Shown here one piece after another: positions 1 through 7,089 of a stretch of DNA of 8,626 bases. Location: the NCBI GenBank assembly GCA_023415725.1, contig JAEZJR010000304.1, positions 1 to 8,626 of the forward strand. Reading direction: 5' to 3'. Each line of letters starts with the position of its first letter. Positions within the stretch are counted from its first letter, which is position 1. Below the pieces are notes generated by a model. The model did no database searches. It was given only the letters and a program-made list of their open reading frames with translations, and was not told the origin of the DNA. This DNA is from Acidobacteriota bacterium. Lineage in GTDB: Bacteria > Acidobacteriota > Blastocatellia > Pyrinomonadales > Pyrinomonadaceae. Both the position numbers and the translations under genes were made by a program.

Positions 1-65
1 ATGAACACAGATAGACACAGATATTTTTTCGGCGCCACATCTTATCGGTGTGGATCCGTGTTCAT
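1..65. repeat. Imperfect inverted repeat upstream of nuoJ
   Basis: Positions 1-23 and the reverse complement of 43-65 match at 19 of 23 bases (mismatches at arm positions 9, 13, 14 and 19). The arms are built from a repeated word of the type ACACAGAT / ACACGGAT, and a 19-base spacer separates them, so the transcript could fold into a long imperfect hairpin. The left arm begins at the window edge and may extend further left. The remaining bases up to the nuoJ start (66-84) are pyrimidine-rich and hold no obvious Shine-Dalgarno. No T-run follows the right arm, so an intrinsic terminator is unlikely. The function is unknown; it resembles an interspersed intergenic repeat rather than a protein-binding site. 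Confidence 0.65.
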
Positions 66-84
66 CTGTCGCTGATTCTCTTTT

Positions 85-669
85 ATGGCTTCGACCGTCT
101 TGTTCTTCTTGTTTGCCGGCTTCGCGATCGCTTGTGCGATCTCGATGGTGTATCACAAGAACCCGCTCTACAGCGCTATATCGCTGGTGGGCGTGTTCAT
201 CGCATTGTCGTGCATTTACATCACCTTGGCGGCTCCGTTCATCGCCGCGGTGCAGGTGCTCATCTACGCCGGAGCGATCATGGTGCTCGTGGTCTTCGTG
301 ATCATGCTGCTCAACCTGGATGAAGACAAGCCGCTCAACAGGCTAAAGCACCTTTACGCCGTAGGTGGCGGGATGGGGCTGGTTTTGCTTGCTCAGACGC
401 TTTTCGTGTTCTATGCGGTGATGCGTGCCCCGAAGCATGACGTTAACGAGGCCGAAACCGCCGGGAAGACGATAAATATAGGGCGGGCGATGTTCACGGA
501 GTATCTGCTGCCGGTCGAGATCGTCGGGTTCCTGTTGCTGATGGCGATCATCGGCGGGGTCGTGCTCTCGCGCCGCCTCGCACAGCCCGAGATCGAAGCA
601 GTGGTCGATGAAGAACTCGAGCGTCGCGGGCAGGAAGACGAGAAAGACGATTTCCGGATCGCGTTTTAG
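85..669 (+). CDS. nuoJ: NADH-quinone oxidoreductase subunit J
   Basis: Membrane subunit of respiratory complex I, lying between the quinone-site subunit NuoH and the antiporter-like subunits. The 194-residue product is close to the usual family length (184 in E. coli). Five hydrophobic stretches can be seen, at about residues 4-22, 29-48, 52-76, 91-112 and 141-162, followed by a charged tail rich in Glu, Asp and Arg. The third stretch carries the family signature around residues 57-78 (QVLIYAGAIMVL), including Tyr61, which matches the conserved tyrosine of the flexible third helix thought to couple quinone chemistry to pumping. The ATG at 85 gives a normal N-terminus but has no clear Shine-Dalgarno. 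An 86-base gap separates it from nuoK. The identification is secure from sequence and gene order. Confidence 0.96.
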   Translation: MASTVLFFLFAGFAIACAISMVYHKNPLYSAISLVGVFIALSCIYITLAAPFIAAVQVLIYAGAIMVLVVFVIMLLNLDEDKPLNRLKHLYAVGGGMGLVLLAQTLFVFYAVMRAPKHDVNEAETAGKTINIGRAMFTEYLLPVEIVGFLLLMAIIGGVVLSRRLAQPEIEAVVDEELERRGQEDEKDDFRIAF

Positions 670-675
670 TAATTC

Positions 676-753
676 GTTTTTAGTCTTTAGTTTTTAGTTT
701 TTGGACTCTAGGAAGGTATTTCGCAAAAGACCAAAGACAAAAAACCAAAAACC
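676..753. repeat. Word-like imperfect inverted repeat between nuoJ and nuoK
   Basis: The 86-base gap is almost filled by a low-complexity inverted repeat. The left arm, from about 676, is made of iterated GTTTTTAG/GTCTTTAG words. The right arm, about 731-753, is made of CCAAAGAC/CCAAAAACC words. A 22-base register of the left arm matches the reverse complement of the right arm at about 17 positions. The right arm stops three bases before the nuoK ATG and contains no purine-rich ribosome site. Although T-rich, the left arm precedes rather than follows the stem, so this does not look like a terminator for nuoJ. It shares its architecture, not its sequence, with the repeats before nuoJ and nuoM. 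Confidence 0.65.
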
Positions 754-755
754 AC

Positions 756-1061
756 ATGGAACCAAGTTTAGAAGGCTACCTGGCATTATCGGGAATACTG
801 TTCACCATCGGTGCAGTCGGCGTAATATACAAGCGCAACGCGATCGGGATGTTCATGTGCATCGAGTTGATGCTGAACTCGGTGAACCTCACGTTCGTCG
901 CGTTCTCGCGCTATTACGCGGACGTGACGGGGCAGCTTTTCGTGTTCATGGTGATGAGCGTGGCGGCAGCTGAAGCTGCCGTAGGACTCGGCATCATCAT
1001 CTCGTTCTTCCGGAACCGTATTTCGGTTGATGTCGATGACGCGAGCCTGCTGAAGAACTAG
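756..1061 (+). CDS. nuoK: NADH-quinone oxidoreductase subunit K
   Basis: Small membrane subunit of complex I, homologous to MrpC of Mrp antiporters, with three transmembrane helices carrying part of the proton path between NuoJ and NuoN. The product has 101 residues against 100 in E. coli. Helices lie at about residues 6-24, 30-50 and 61-84. The two membrane-buried acidic residues of the family are present: Glu37 in helix 2 (within CIELMLNSVNL) and Glu73 in helix 3 (within MSVAAAEAAVGL), matching E. coli Glu36 and Glu72. The ATG at 756 gives the expected N-terminus but lacks a clear Shine-Dalgarno, since the bases before it belong to the right arm of an inverted repeat. The TAG stop overlaps the ribosome site of the following acetyltransferase gene. 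Confidence 0.97.
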   Translation: MEPSLEGYLALSGILFTIGAVGVIYKRNAIGMFMCIELMLNSVNLTFVAFSRYYADVTGQLFVFMVMSVAAAEAAVGLGIIISFFRNRISVDVDDASLLKN

Positions 1062-1064
1062 GAG
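1060..1064 (+). promoter_or_regulatory. Shine-Dalgarno of the GNAT gene, overlapping nuoK stop
   Basis: AGGAG covers the last two bases of the nuoK TAG stop and lies four bases before the ATG at 1069. It is the clearest ribosome-binding site in the operon and fixes the start of the acetyltransferase gene. The overlap with the stop suggests translational coupling. nuoJ, nuoK and nuoM, by contrast, lack such a site. Confidence 0.65.
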
Positions 1065-1068
1065 ATAT

Positions 1069-1542
1069 ATGCCGGCCGTGATAAGGCGAGCACGGGAAGG
1101 CGATGAACGACGGGTCGCCGAGTTCGCCATCAGGCTGTTCGACCAGCACGTCGAGTACGACCCGGATCGGTTCTCGACATTCGCGAACGTCGACGGCGCG
1201 GCGAGGTTCTACCGGAGCCGGTTCGAAACGCAGGATTCCGCTGTATTCGTAGCGGAGATTGATAACGAGGTCGTCGGATTCTCCTATGTAGAGCGGGACC
1301 CGCTGAACTACGCCGAACTGCTCGAAAACGGCGCGTGGCTGCATGACATTTACGTCGACGAGCACGCCAGAGCGGAAGGGGCCGGCAAAGGTTTGATAAA
1401 AGCGGCCGCCGAAGCGGCCAAACAGATGGGAGCCGAAAAGCTGCTCCTTTCGGTCGCGGCGAAGAATACCGCGGCACAACAGGTATTCGAAAAAGCGGGT
1501 TTCCGGCCGACCATGGTGGAAATGACGCTGAACTTGAAATAG
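1069..1542 (+). CDS. GNAT-family N-acetyltransferase inside the nuo operon
   Basis: Predicted soluble acetyl-CoA-dependent N-acetyltransferase of 157 residues, a normal length for one GNAT domain. The N-terminal part (about 3-35) has the usual first strand and helix. Strands near 57-75 (FVAEIDNEVVGFSYVE) and 92-97 (HDIYVD) lead into the acetyl-CoA pyrophosphate-binding motif A: Arg101-x-x-Gly104-x-Gly106-x-Gly108. Asn133 and the segment AQQVFEKAGF (136-145) form the typical motif B end. The ATG is preceded by AGGAG (1060-1064) overlapping the nuoK stop, and only seven bases separate the two genes, so it is surely co-transcribed and probably coupled to nuoK. GNAT is not a known complex I subunit. 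Its substrate (protein N-terminus, lysine, amino acid or small amine) cannot be told from sequence. Base composition is like its neighbours. Confidence 0.9.
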   Translation: MPAVIRRAREGDERRVAEFAIRLFDQHVEYDPDRFSTFANVDGAARFYRSRFETQDSAVFVAEIDNEVVGFSYVERDPLNYAELLENGAWLHDIYVDEHARAEGAGKGLIKAAAEAAKQMGAEKLLLSVAAKNTAAQQVFEKAGFRPTMVEMTLNLK

Positions 1543-1574
1543 CTCCGGTTACGAAGAGTTATTAGCGAGAGATA

Positions 1575-3842
1575 ATGATCGAAAACAATCTCTTAAGCGT
1601 GATCATCTTTGCACCGCTTGTGGGTGCGGTCATCAATTGGCTGATCGGCGGGCGACTGAAGAACGAGTTGTTCAGCGGTGTCGTGGCTTGCGGCGCGATC
1701 GTGGTGTCGGCGCTGGTGGCGTTCTACATAGCCTTCGTCGCGGACGGCGGGGCGTTGTTCATCGACCGTCCGGTCCTGGACCAGATCTGGACCTGGATAA
1801 ACGTTGGCGGCTTCCGCGCAGACTTCGCTCTGGGGATGGACCGATTGAGCGGCATTTACGCCTGCTTCATCACGTTCGTCGGCCTGTTCATCCATATCTT
1901 CGCGACCGGCTACATGCACGGGGACAAGGGGTTCTACCGCTTTTTCGCGTACCTGAACCTGTTCATGTTCGCGATGCTGACTCTCGTGCTCGCGGACAAC
2001 TACCTGCTGATGTTCGTCGGCTGGGAGGGTGTGGGGCTTTGCTCGTACCTTCTGATCGGTTATTACATCAAGCGCGACGAGGCCCGCAAAGCGGCGAAGA
2101 AGGCGTTTGTGATGAACCGGATCGGCGACTGGGGCGTGCTGATGGGGATCTTCCTCACTTTCACGCTTACCGGGTCGATCTCGTTCTTCGATAAGACCGT
2201 CGGCGGAGAGGAAGTTCACAGCGTTTTCACCTACGTCGTGAACACGATGTCTGCTGATCCGTTCACCTGGGGAGCGATCGTCGCAGGCGGGCTGACATCC
2301 ATCGGCGTTTTGATGTTCATCGGCGCGACCGGTAAATCGGCCCAGATCCCACTGCTCACATGGCTCCCGGACGCGATGGCGGGCCCGACGCCTGTTTCGG
2401 CTCTCATCCACGCCGCGACGATGGTTACGGCCGGTGTTTACCTTGTCGTCCGCTCCAACGCGATCTACCAGTACGCTCCGACCGCGATGTGGATCATCGC
2501 AGTGATCGGGGCTGCGACGGCTCTGTTCGCCGCCACGATCGCGATCGCGCAGAACGACATCAAGAAGGTCCTCGCTTACTCGACCGTTTCTCAGCTCGGA
2601 TTCATGTTCCTCGCAGCCGGGGTCGGCGCGTTCGTCGTGGCTATCTTTCACGTGATGACGCACGCTTTCTTCAAAGCCCTGCTCTTCCTCGGGTCCGGCT
2701 CGGTCATCCACGGGATGCACCACGAGCAGGACATGCGGAAGATGGGCAATCTGAAGAAGTACATGCCCATCACGTTCCTGACGATGGCGACGGGCTGGCT
2801 GGCGATCTGCGGTATCCCGATCTTCGCGGGGTTCTTCTCAAAGGACGAGATCCTCTACAAAACCTTCGCCGCGGACAACTACTTCCCCGGGGGGCTCCCC
2901 TTCCCCGGGAATGAGATCCTCTGGGGCGTCGCGACCTTGACCGCTATCCTCACCGCGATCTACATGACGCGGATGATGGTGATGACCTTCTGGGGCGAAG
3001 AGCGTTTTCATATTGCTTTGCCCGATGCGGATCACCCGCACAATGCCGCACATGCTGAAGAGAATGCATTCGCTTTGGGCGACGCTCACGATGATGTATC
3101 GCACAATGCGCCGCATTCTGCTGACGATCACCATGAAGACGACGAGGACGAGCACCATCATGCTCTTCCGGCCGACTTTAAGCCGCACGAATCACCCTGG
3201 GTGATGACCGTGCCGCTGATCGTGCTAGCCGTGCTTTCGACGTTCGGCGGTTTGGTCGGCGTGCCATATGCGATGAGTTCACTCTTCGGCGCGGGCGATA
3301 TCAACGTTTTCGAACACACGCTTGCACCGGTGATCGTGGAGAAATCGGAGCACGGTACGGCAGGTGCCGAGAAGAAGGAAGTTAAACATTTCTTCGCCAC
3401 CTCGTCTGCCGCTCCTGCGGCCGGTGCCGAGGAAGCTCACGATACGCATTCACCCGAAGTCGTCGCAAAGGAGCGTTGGCTGGCTTTGCTTTCGACCGTG
3501 CTTGCCGTGCTCGGAATCGCGATCGGGTGGTTCATGTTCAGACCGAACCCGCTTCGGAAGATGCCTCGCATTCTCGAACAAAAGTGGCGGCTCGACGAGG
3601 TCTATAACGGATACATCGTCGACCCGATCACGAATTTCTCGCGTAAGGCGCTTTGGCAGGGCTTCGATCTTGGCTTCATTGACGGGATCGTGAACGGGAT
3701 CGGGCACGCTACGGCGGCGTTCGGCGATGCGGTGCGGCGCGTTCAGGTCGGATTCGTCCGCAGCTACGCGGCGATCATCCTGCTCGGGGCGCTTTTCGTC
3801 GTGGGGTATTTCATTTATTACGGGCTGAAGCTCGTCAGCTAG
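1575..3842 (+). CDS. nuoL: NADH-quinone oxidoreductase subunit L
   Basis: Distal antiporter-like, proton-pumping subunit of complex I, with the long lateral helix at its C-terminus. Key membrane residues are visible: Glu151 in helix 5 (FVGWEGVGLCSYLLIG), Lys254 in helix 7 (GATGKSAQIPLLTWLPDAM), the following ALIHAATMVTAGVYL helix, and Lys423 in helix 12 (GFFSKDEIL). These match E. coli Glu144, Lys229 and Lys399. The product has 755 residues, much longer than the 613 of E. coli. The extra length is largely a His/Asp/Glu-rich loop at 479-538 and an Ala/Glu/Lys-rich low-complexity loop at about 589-635. The C-terminus (about 726-752) ends in a final hydrophobic helix, as expected. The ATG at 1575 follows a GAGAG-like ribosome site. 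The frame is intact. A 32-base gap separates it from the GNAT gene. Confidence 0.97.
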   Translation: MIENNLLSVIIFAPLVGAVINWLIGGRLKNELFSGVVACGAIVVSALVAFYIAFVADGGALFIDRPVLDQIWTWINVGGFRADFALGMDRLSGIYACFITFVGLFIHIFATGYMHGDKGFYRFFAYLNLFMFAMLTLVLADNYLLMFVGWEGVGLCSYLLIGYYIKRDEARKAAKKAFVMNRIGDWGVLMGIFLTFTLTGSISFFDKTVGGEEVHSVFTYVVNTMSADPFTWGAIVAGGLTSIGVLMFIGATGKSAQIPLLTWLPDAMAGPTPVSALIHAATMVTAGVYLVVRSNAIYQYAPTAMWIIAVIGAATALFAATIAIAQNDIKKVLAYSTVSQLGFMFLAAGVGAFVVAIFHVMTHAFFKALLFLGSGSVIHGMHHEQDMRKMGNLKKYMPITFLTMATGWLAICGIPIFAGFFSKDEILYKTFAADNYFPGGLPFPGNEILWGVATLTAILTAIYMTRMMVMTFWGEERFHIALPDADHPHNAAHAEENAFALGDAHDDVSHNAPHSADDHHEDDEDEHHHALPADFKPHESPWVMTVPLIVLAVLSTFGGLVGVPYAMSSLFGAGDINVFEHTLAPVIVEKSEHGTAGAEKKEVKHFFATSSAAPAAGAEEAHDTHSPEVVAKERWLALLSTVLAVLGIAIGWFMFRPNPLRKMPRILEQKWRLDEVYNGYIVDPITNFSRKALWQGFDLGFIDGIVNGIGHATAAFGDAVRRVQVGFVRSYAAIILLGALFVVGYFIYYGLKLVS

Positions 3843-3844
3843 TC

Positions 3845-3910
3845 GTTCGTTGAGCGTGGTTCACTGCGGCCTAACAGCCGGCGACGAACCGCGAACAACC
3901 AACAACGAAC
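3845..3910. repeat. Nested inverted repeat between nuoL and nuoM
   Basis: Three nested stems can be drawn. The outer stem is 8 bp perfect (GTTCGTTG at 3845-3852 with CAACGAAC at 3903-3910). The middle stem is 7 bp with one G-U pair (GTGGTTC at 3856-3862 with GAACCGC at 3886-3892). The apical stem is 4 bp (CGGC at 3867-3870 with GCCG at 3877-3880), closing a 6-base loop. The right flank is built of AACAACC/AACGAAC words and ends six bases before the nuoM ATG, leaving no room for a usual Shine-Dalgarno. There is no following T-run, so it is probably not a terminator. It may affect mRNA stability or nuoM translation, or it may be an interspersed repeat; this cannot be decided here. Confidence 0.65.
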
Positions 3911-3916
3911 ATTGAA

Positions 3917-5539
3917 ATGGATTTCATCAACGCAAATCTCTTAACGATCCTGATCCTTTTGCCGCTGGTCGGAACGGTGGGAATCGTGCTGCATCAGATG
4001 TTCTGGAAGGAAGAGGGCCATCTGAAATGGCTCACCTTCGGGATCACGCTGGTCAATTTCCTGATCTCGCTGCTGCTCATCGGCGGAGCAAGGACGGACG
4101 GCGGCTTCTCATTCGAGAAGACCGTACCCTGGATACAGGCGATCAATACCAATTATCACGTCGGCGTCGACGGGCTCAGCCTGTGGCTGGTGCTGCTTAC
4201 GACGTTCATAATGCCGATCGCGGTCATTTCCACGTGGCAGGCGGTCGAAAAGCGGCCGACGGCGTTCTACGCGTTCCTGCTGCTGCTGGAATCAGCGATG
4301 ATCGGGGTTTTCGTTTCGCTGGACCTTTTGGTGTTTTACCTCTTCTTCGAGGCCTCGCTCGTTCCGATGTTCTTCCTCATCGGCATCTGGGGCGGGGATA
4401 ACAGGATCTACGCGGCCGTTAAGTTCTTCATTTTCACCGCTCTCGGCAGCCTTCTGATGCTCGCGGCGATCATCGGGCTCTATTACGTCCACGCTGAGCA
4501 AACTGGAATCGGCACGTTCGATTACGTAACCCTGATGCGTTCGATCGAACTGGGCCAGTTGAGTCTTGTAGGCGAATGGTGGACAGCGGGTACGCTGATG
4601 TTCTTCGCGTTCGCCCTGGCGTTCGCGATCAAGGTGCCGCTCTTCCCGCTTCACACGTGGCTGCCGGATGCTCACACGGAAGCACCGACCGCCGGATCGG
4701 TCGTACTCGCGGCTATCCTCCTGAAGATGGGGACCTACGGGTTGATGCGGTTCAACTTCACGATCTTCCCGGATGCCAGCCGTGAATTCGCATGGCTGTT
4801 CATCACGCTGGCGATAATCGGCATCATTTACGGTGCCCTCGTCGCCATGGTGCAGCCGGACATGAAACGCCTCGTCGCATATTCATCGGTCGCCCACATG
4901 GGCTTCGTGGTGCTCGGGATGTTCTCGTTCACCGAGTGGGGGATGCAGGGTGCACTGTACCAGATGCTCAACCACGGCGTTTCGACCGGTGCCCTGTTCC
5001 TTCTCGTAGGATTCATTTACGAACGCCGCCACACGCGCGCGATCAGTGAGTTCGGCGGGCTCGCGAACGTGATGCCCCTTTACGCGACGCTTTTCGTCTT
5101 CACGACAATGTCGTCGATCGGGCTGCCGTTCCTCAATGGTTTCGTTGGCGAGTTCCTGATCATGCTCGGGATGTGGAAATCGACCATCCTCGGTATCACG
5201 GCCTCGACGAACTGGAATTACATCGCCACGATGCTGGCGGGCACAGGCGTTATTTTCGCCGCGGTTTACCTGCTGTGGATGGTGCAGAGGGTCTTCTTCG
5301 GGAAGATCACGAACGACAAGAACCGCCGCCTCAGCGACCTCTCCATCAGGGAGATCGCTCTGCTCGCACCGCTGCTTTTCCTGATGGTATTCATGGGCGT
5401 TTATCCGCGTCCCTTCCTCGATGCGTCGCGCGAGAGCGTCACCGCGATACAGAAGCGAGTGATGCACCGGGCCGGCGGAGAGGTGGACCAACACGCATCG
5501 GCGGCTGAAGCGAAACCGGCAGCCGTAGAATCACACTGA
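3917..5539 (+). CDS. nuoM: NADH-quinone oxidoreductase subunit M
   Basis: Middle antiporter-like, proton-pumping subunit of complex I. The product has 540 residues (509 in E. coli), mostly hydrophobic helices. All four key residues are seen: Glu145 in helix 5 (FYLFFEASLVPMFFLIG), Lys239 in helix 7 (FAIKVPLFPLHTWLPDAH), Lys270 in helix 8 (AAILLKMGTYGLMRF) and Glu412 in helix 12 (GFVGEFLIMLG). The Glu in helix 12, where NuoL and NuoN carry Lys, is the mark of NuoM. The last 30 or so residues form a polar, Ala/Glu-rich tail. The ATG at 3917 gives the normal first helix, but no clear Shine-Dalgarno precedes it because the upstream bases are a repeat arm. The stop lies two bases before nuoN, suggesting coupled translation. 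Confidence 0.97.
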   Translation: MDFINANLLTILILLPLVGTVGIVLHQMFWKEEGHLKWLTFGITLVNFLISLLLIGGARTDGGFSFEKTVPWIQAINTNYHVGVDGLSLWLVLLTTFIMPIAVISTWQAVEKRPTAFYAFLLLLESAMIGVFVSLDLLVFYLFFEASLVPMFFLIGIWGGDNRIYAAVKFFIFTALGSLLMLAAIIGLYYVHAEQTGIGTFDYVTLMRSIELGQLSLVGEWWTAGTLMFFAFALAFAIKVPLFPLHTWLPDAHTEAPTAGSVVLAAILLKMGTYGLMRFNFTIFPDASREFAWLFITLAIIGIIYGALVAMVQPDMKRLVAYSSVAHMGFVVLGMFSFTEWGMQGALYQMLNHGVSTGALFLLVGFIYERRHTRAISEFGGLANVMPLYATLFVFTTMSSIGLPFLNGFVGEFLIMLGMWKSTILGITASTNWNYIATMLAGTGVIFAAVYLLWMVQRVFFGKITNDKNRRLSDLSIREIALLAPLLFLMVFMGVYPRPFLDASRESVTAIQKRVMHRAGGEVDQHASAAEAKPAAVESH

Positions 5540-5541
5540 TA

Positions 5542-7086
5542 ATGAACACGCTTTTCCTTATGGAGCTAACAACTCCGAACACGAACATCCCGGCCATCCT
5601 GCCCGAACTGGTCGTTGCGGCCGCGGGCGTCATCGTGATGATCTACGACAGCTTCTTCCCGAAGGACAAGCTGACGTCCGGGATCATCTCGATCGCCGGC
5701 CTCGCGATCGCGGCCTATCTGCTGCTGACGATGTGGGCACCGGAATCAATGGGAAGCACGTCGTGGAACGGGATGATCGTTCACGACAATCTTCGCCTCG
5801 GTTTTTCGATCGTATTCCTGCTCGTGACGGCGGTGACGATCCTGATCTCGGCCGTATGGGTGGAACTCGAAGACGTGCCGGCGGGCGAATACAACGCGCT
5901 GTTGATGTTCGCGACGTTCGGGATGATGTTGATGGCCGCGGGCAACGATCTCGTCGTGATCTTTCTCGGCCTCGAGACCCTTTCGATCGCGACCTACGTG
6001 ATGGCGGGGCTTCGCCGCGGCGACCTGAAATCGAACGAGTCGGCGATGAAGTACTTCATCCTGGGTTCGTTTTCCTCAGCCTTCTTGCTTTACGGCATGG
6101 CATTGGTCTACGGTGCGACCGGCACCACGAATCTGACTGAGATCGCCTCGAGCATACCGAGCGCGAACTTCCCCGCTTTGCTCCTTATTGGAGGGGCGAT
6201 GATGGTCGTCGGGTTTGGGTTCAAGGTTGCCACGGCCCCGTTCCACATCTGGACGCCGGACGTTTACGAAGGGGCCCCGGCCCCCGTAACCGGCTTCATG
6301 GCCGCCGGACCGAAGGCCGCCGGGTTCGCGTCGTTCATTCGCGTGTTCGTGCTCGGATTCCCCTTCATCGCGGGCATCCAGGCCTCGAATTACTTACATG
6401 AATCGTGGATGACCGCACTCAGCGTGATGGCGATACTCACGATGACGGTAGGGAACGTCGCCGCGATCCTCCAAAACAACGTCAAGAGGATGCTGGCCTA
6501 CTCGTCGATCGCTCATGCGGGCTACGCTCTTGTCGGGTTCATAGGTGCGGGGGCCGCCAAAGCCGGACCGTCGCAGGACGCGGCGATCGCTTCAGTAGCG
6601 TTTTACATGCTAACTTACGCGGTGACGAATCTCGGTGCATTCGCGATCATTTCGCTGCTCGCCCAGCGCAATGACCGGCGTGCGGAGTTCGACGATTACG
6701 CCGGTATCGGGTTCAAGGCCCCGGTGCTTTCGTTCACGCTTTCGCTGTTCATGCTGTCGCTGCTCGGGCTTCCACTAACGGCAGGGTTCATGGGCAAGGT
6801 GCTGGTGTTCCGGCCGGCTCTCGAGGCCGGCAACACATTGCTAACGATCCTGGTCGTGGTTGCGGTGATCAACACGGCGATCTCGGCTTACTACTACCTG
6901 CGGATGATAGTCGTGATGTTCTTCCGCGAACGGACGACGGAGTGGGTCGAACCGAAGATCCCGGTCGCCTTCGCCGTTGCGTTGCTGATCACCGTCGTCG
7001 GCGTGTTTTACCTGGGCACTTTCAGCAACGGCATCATCGAGAGTTTCTCGCAGCCGCGTAACGCGGTTGGGGCCCAGATCAGATAG
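5542..7086 (+). CDS. nuoN: NADH-quinone oxidoreductase subunit N
   Basis: Antiporter-like, proton-pumping subunit of complex I nearest the quinone module, contacting NuoK. The product has 514 residues (485 in E. coli). The expected polar membrane residues are present: Glu145 in helix 5 (IFLGLETLSIATYVMAGL), Lys228 in helix 7 (GFGFKVATAPFHIWTPDVYEG), Lys258 in helix 8 (AAGPKAAGFASFIR) and Lys419 in helix 12 (AGFMGKVLVF). The start is placed at the ATG two bases after the nuoM stop (TGATAATG), which favours termination-reinitiation. An in-frame ATG six codons later (5560) would also give a complete protein, and neither has a strong Shine-Dalgarno. This is the last canonical complex I gene of the operon. 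Confidence 0.97.
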   Translation: MNTLFLMELTTPNTNIPAILPELVVAAAGVIVMIYDSFFPKDKLTSGIISIAGLAIAAYLLLTMWAPESMGSTSWNGMIVHDNLRLGFSIVFLLVTAVTILISAVWVELEDVPAGEYNALLMFATFGMMLMAAGNDLVVIFLGLETLSIATYVMAGLRRGDLKSNESAMKYFILGSFSSAFLLYGMALVYGATGTTNLTEIASSIPSANFPALLLIGGAMMVVGFGFKVATAPFHIWTPDVYEGAPAPVTGFMAAGPKAAGFASFIRVFVLGFPFIAGIQASNYLHESWMTALSVMAILTMTVGNVAAILQNNVKRMLAYSSIAHAGYALVGFIGAGAAKAGPSQDAAIASVAFYMLTYAVTNLGAFAIISLLAQRNDRRAEFDDYAGIGFKAPVLSFTLSLFMLSLLGLPLTAGFMGKVLVFRPALEAGNTLLTILVVVAVINTAISAYYYLRMIVVMFFRERTTEWVEPKIPVAFAVALLITVVGVFYLGTFSNGIIESFSQPRNAVGAQIR

Positions 7087-7089
7087 TAC

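Noticed and set aside
48..323. Two overlapping + strand frames starting in the repeat and running into nuoJ
   Set aside because: They are out-of-frame readings of nuoJ with Arg/His/Ser-rich translations; nuoJ itself is complete and conserved.
676..753. Possible CRISPR-like or tandem repeat array
   Set aside because: The words are short, imperfect and arranged as an inverted repeat, with no regular spacer-repeat pattern.
1593..2723. Long open frame (376 codons) on the minus strand opposite nuoL
   Set aside because: The translation is dominated by Asp, Arg, Glu, His and Val, typical of the antisense of a GC-rich membrane-protein gene. The + strand carries an unmistakable NuoL.
3845..3910. Intrinsic terminator between nuoL and nuoM
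   Set aside because: The stems are interrupted and the right side is followed by AACGAACATTGAA rather than a T-run; nuoM and nuoN continue the same operon.
4883..5494. Open frame (203 codons) on the minus strand opposite nuoM
   Set aside because: It has the same antisense composition and no recognisable motif, and it lies fully inside nuoM.
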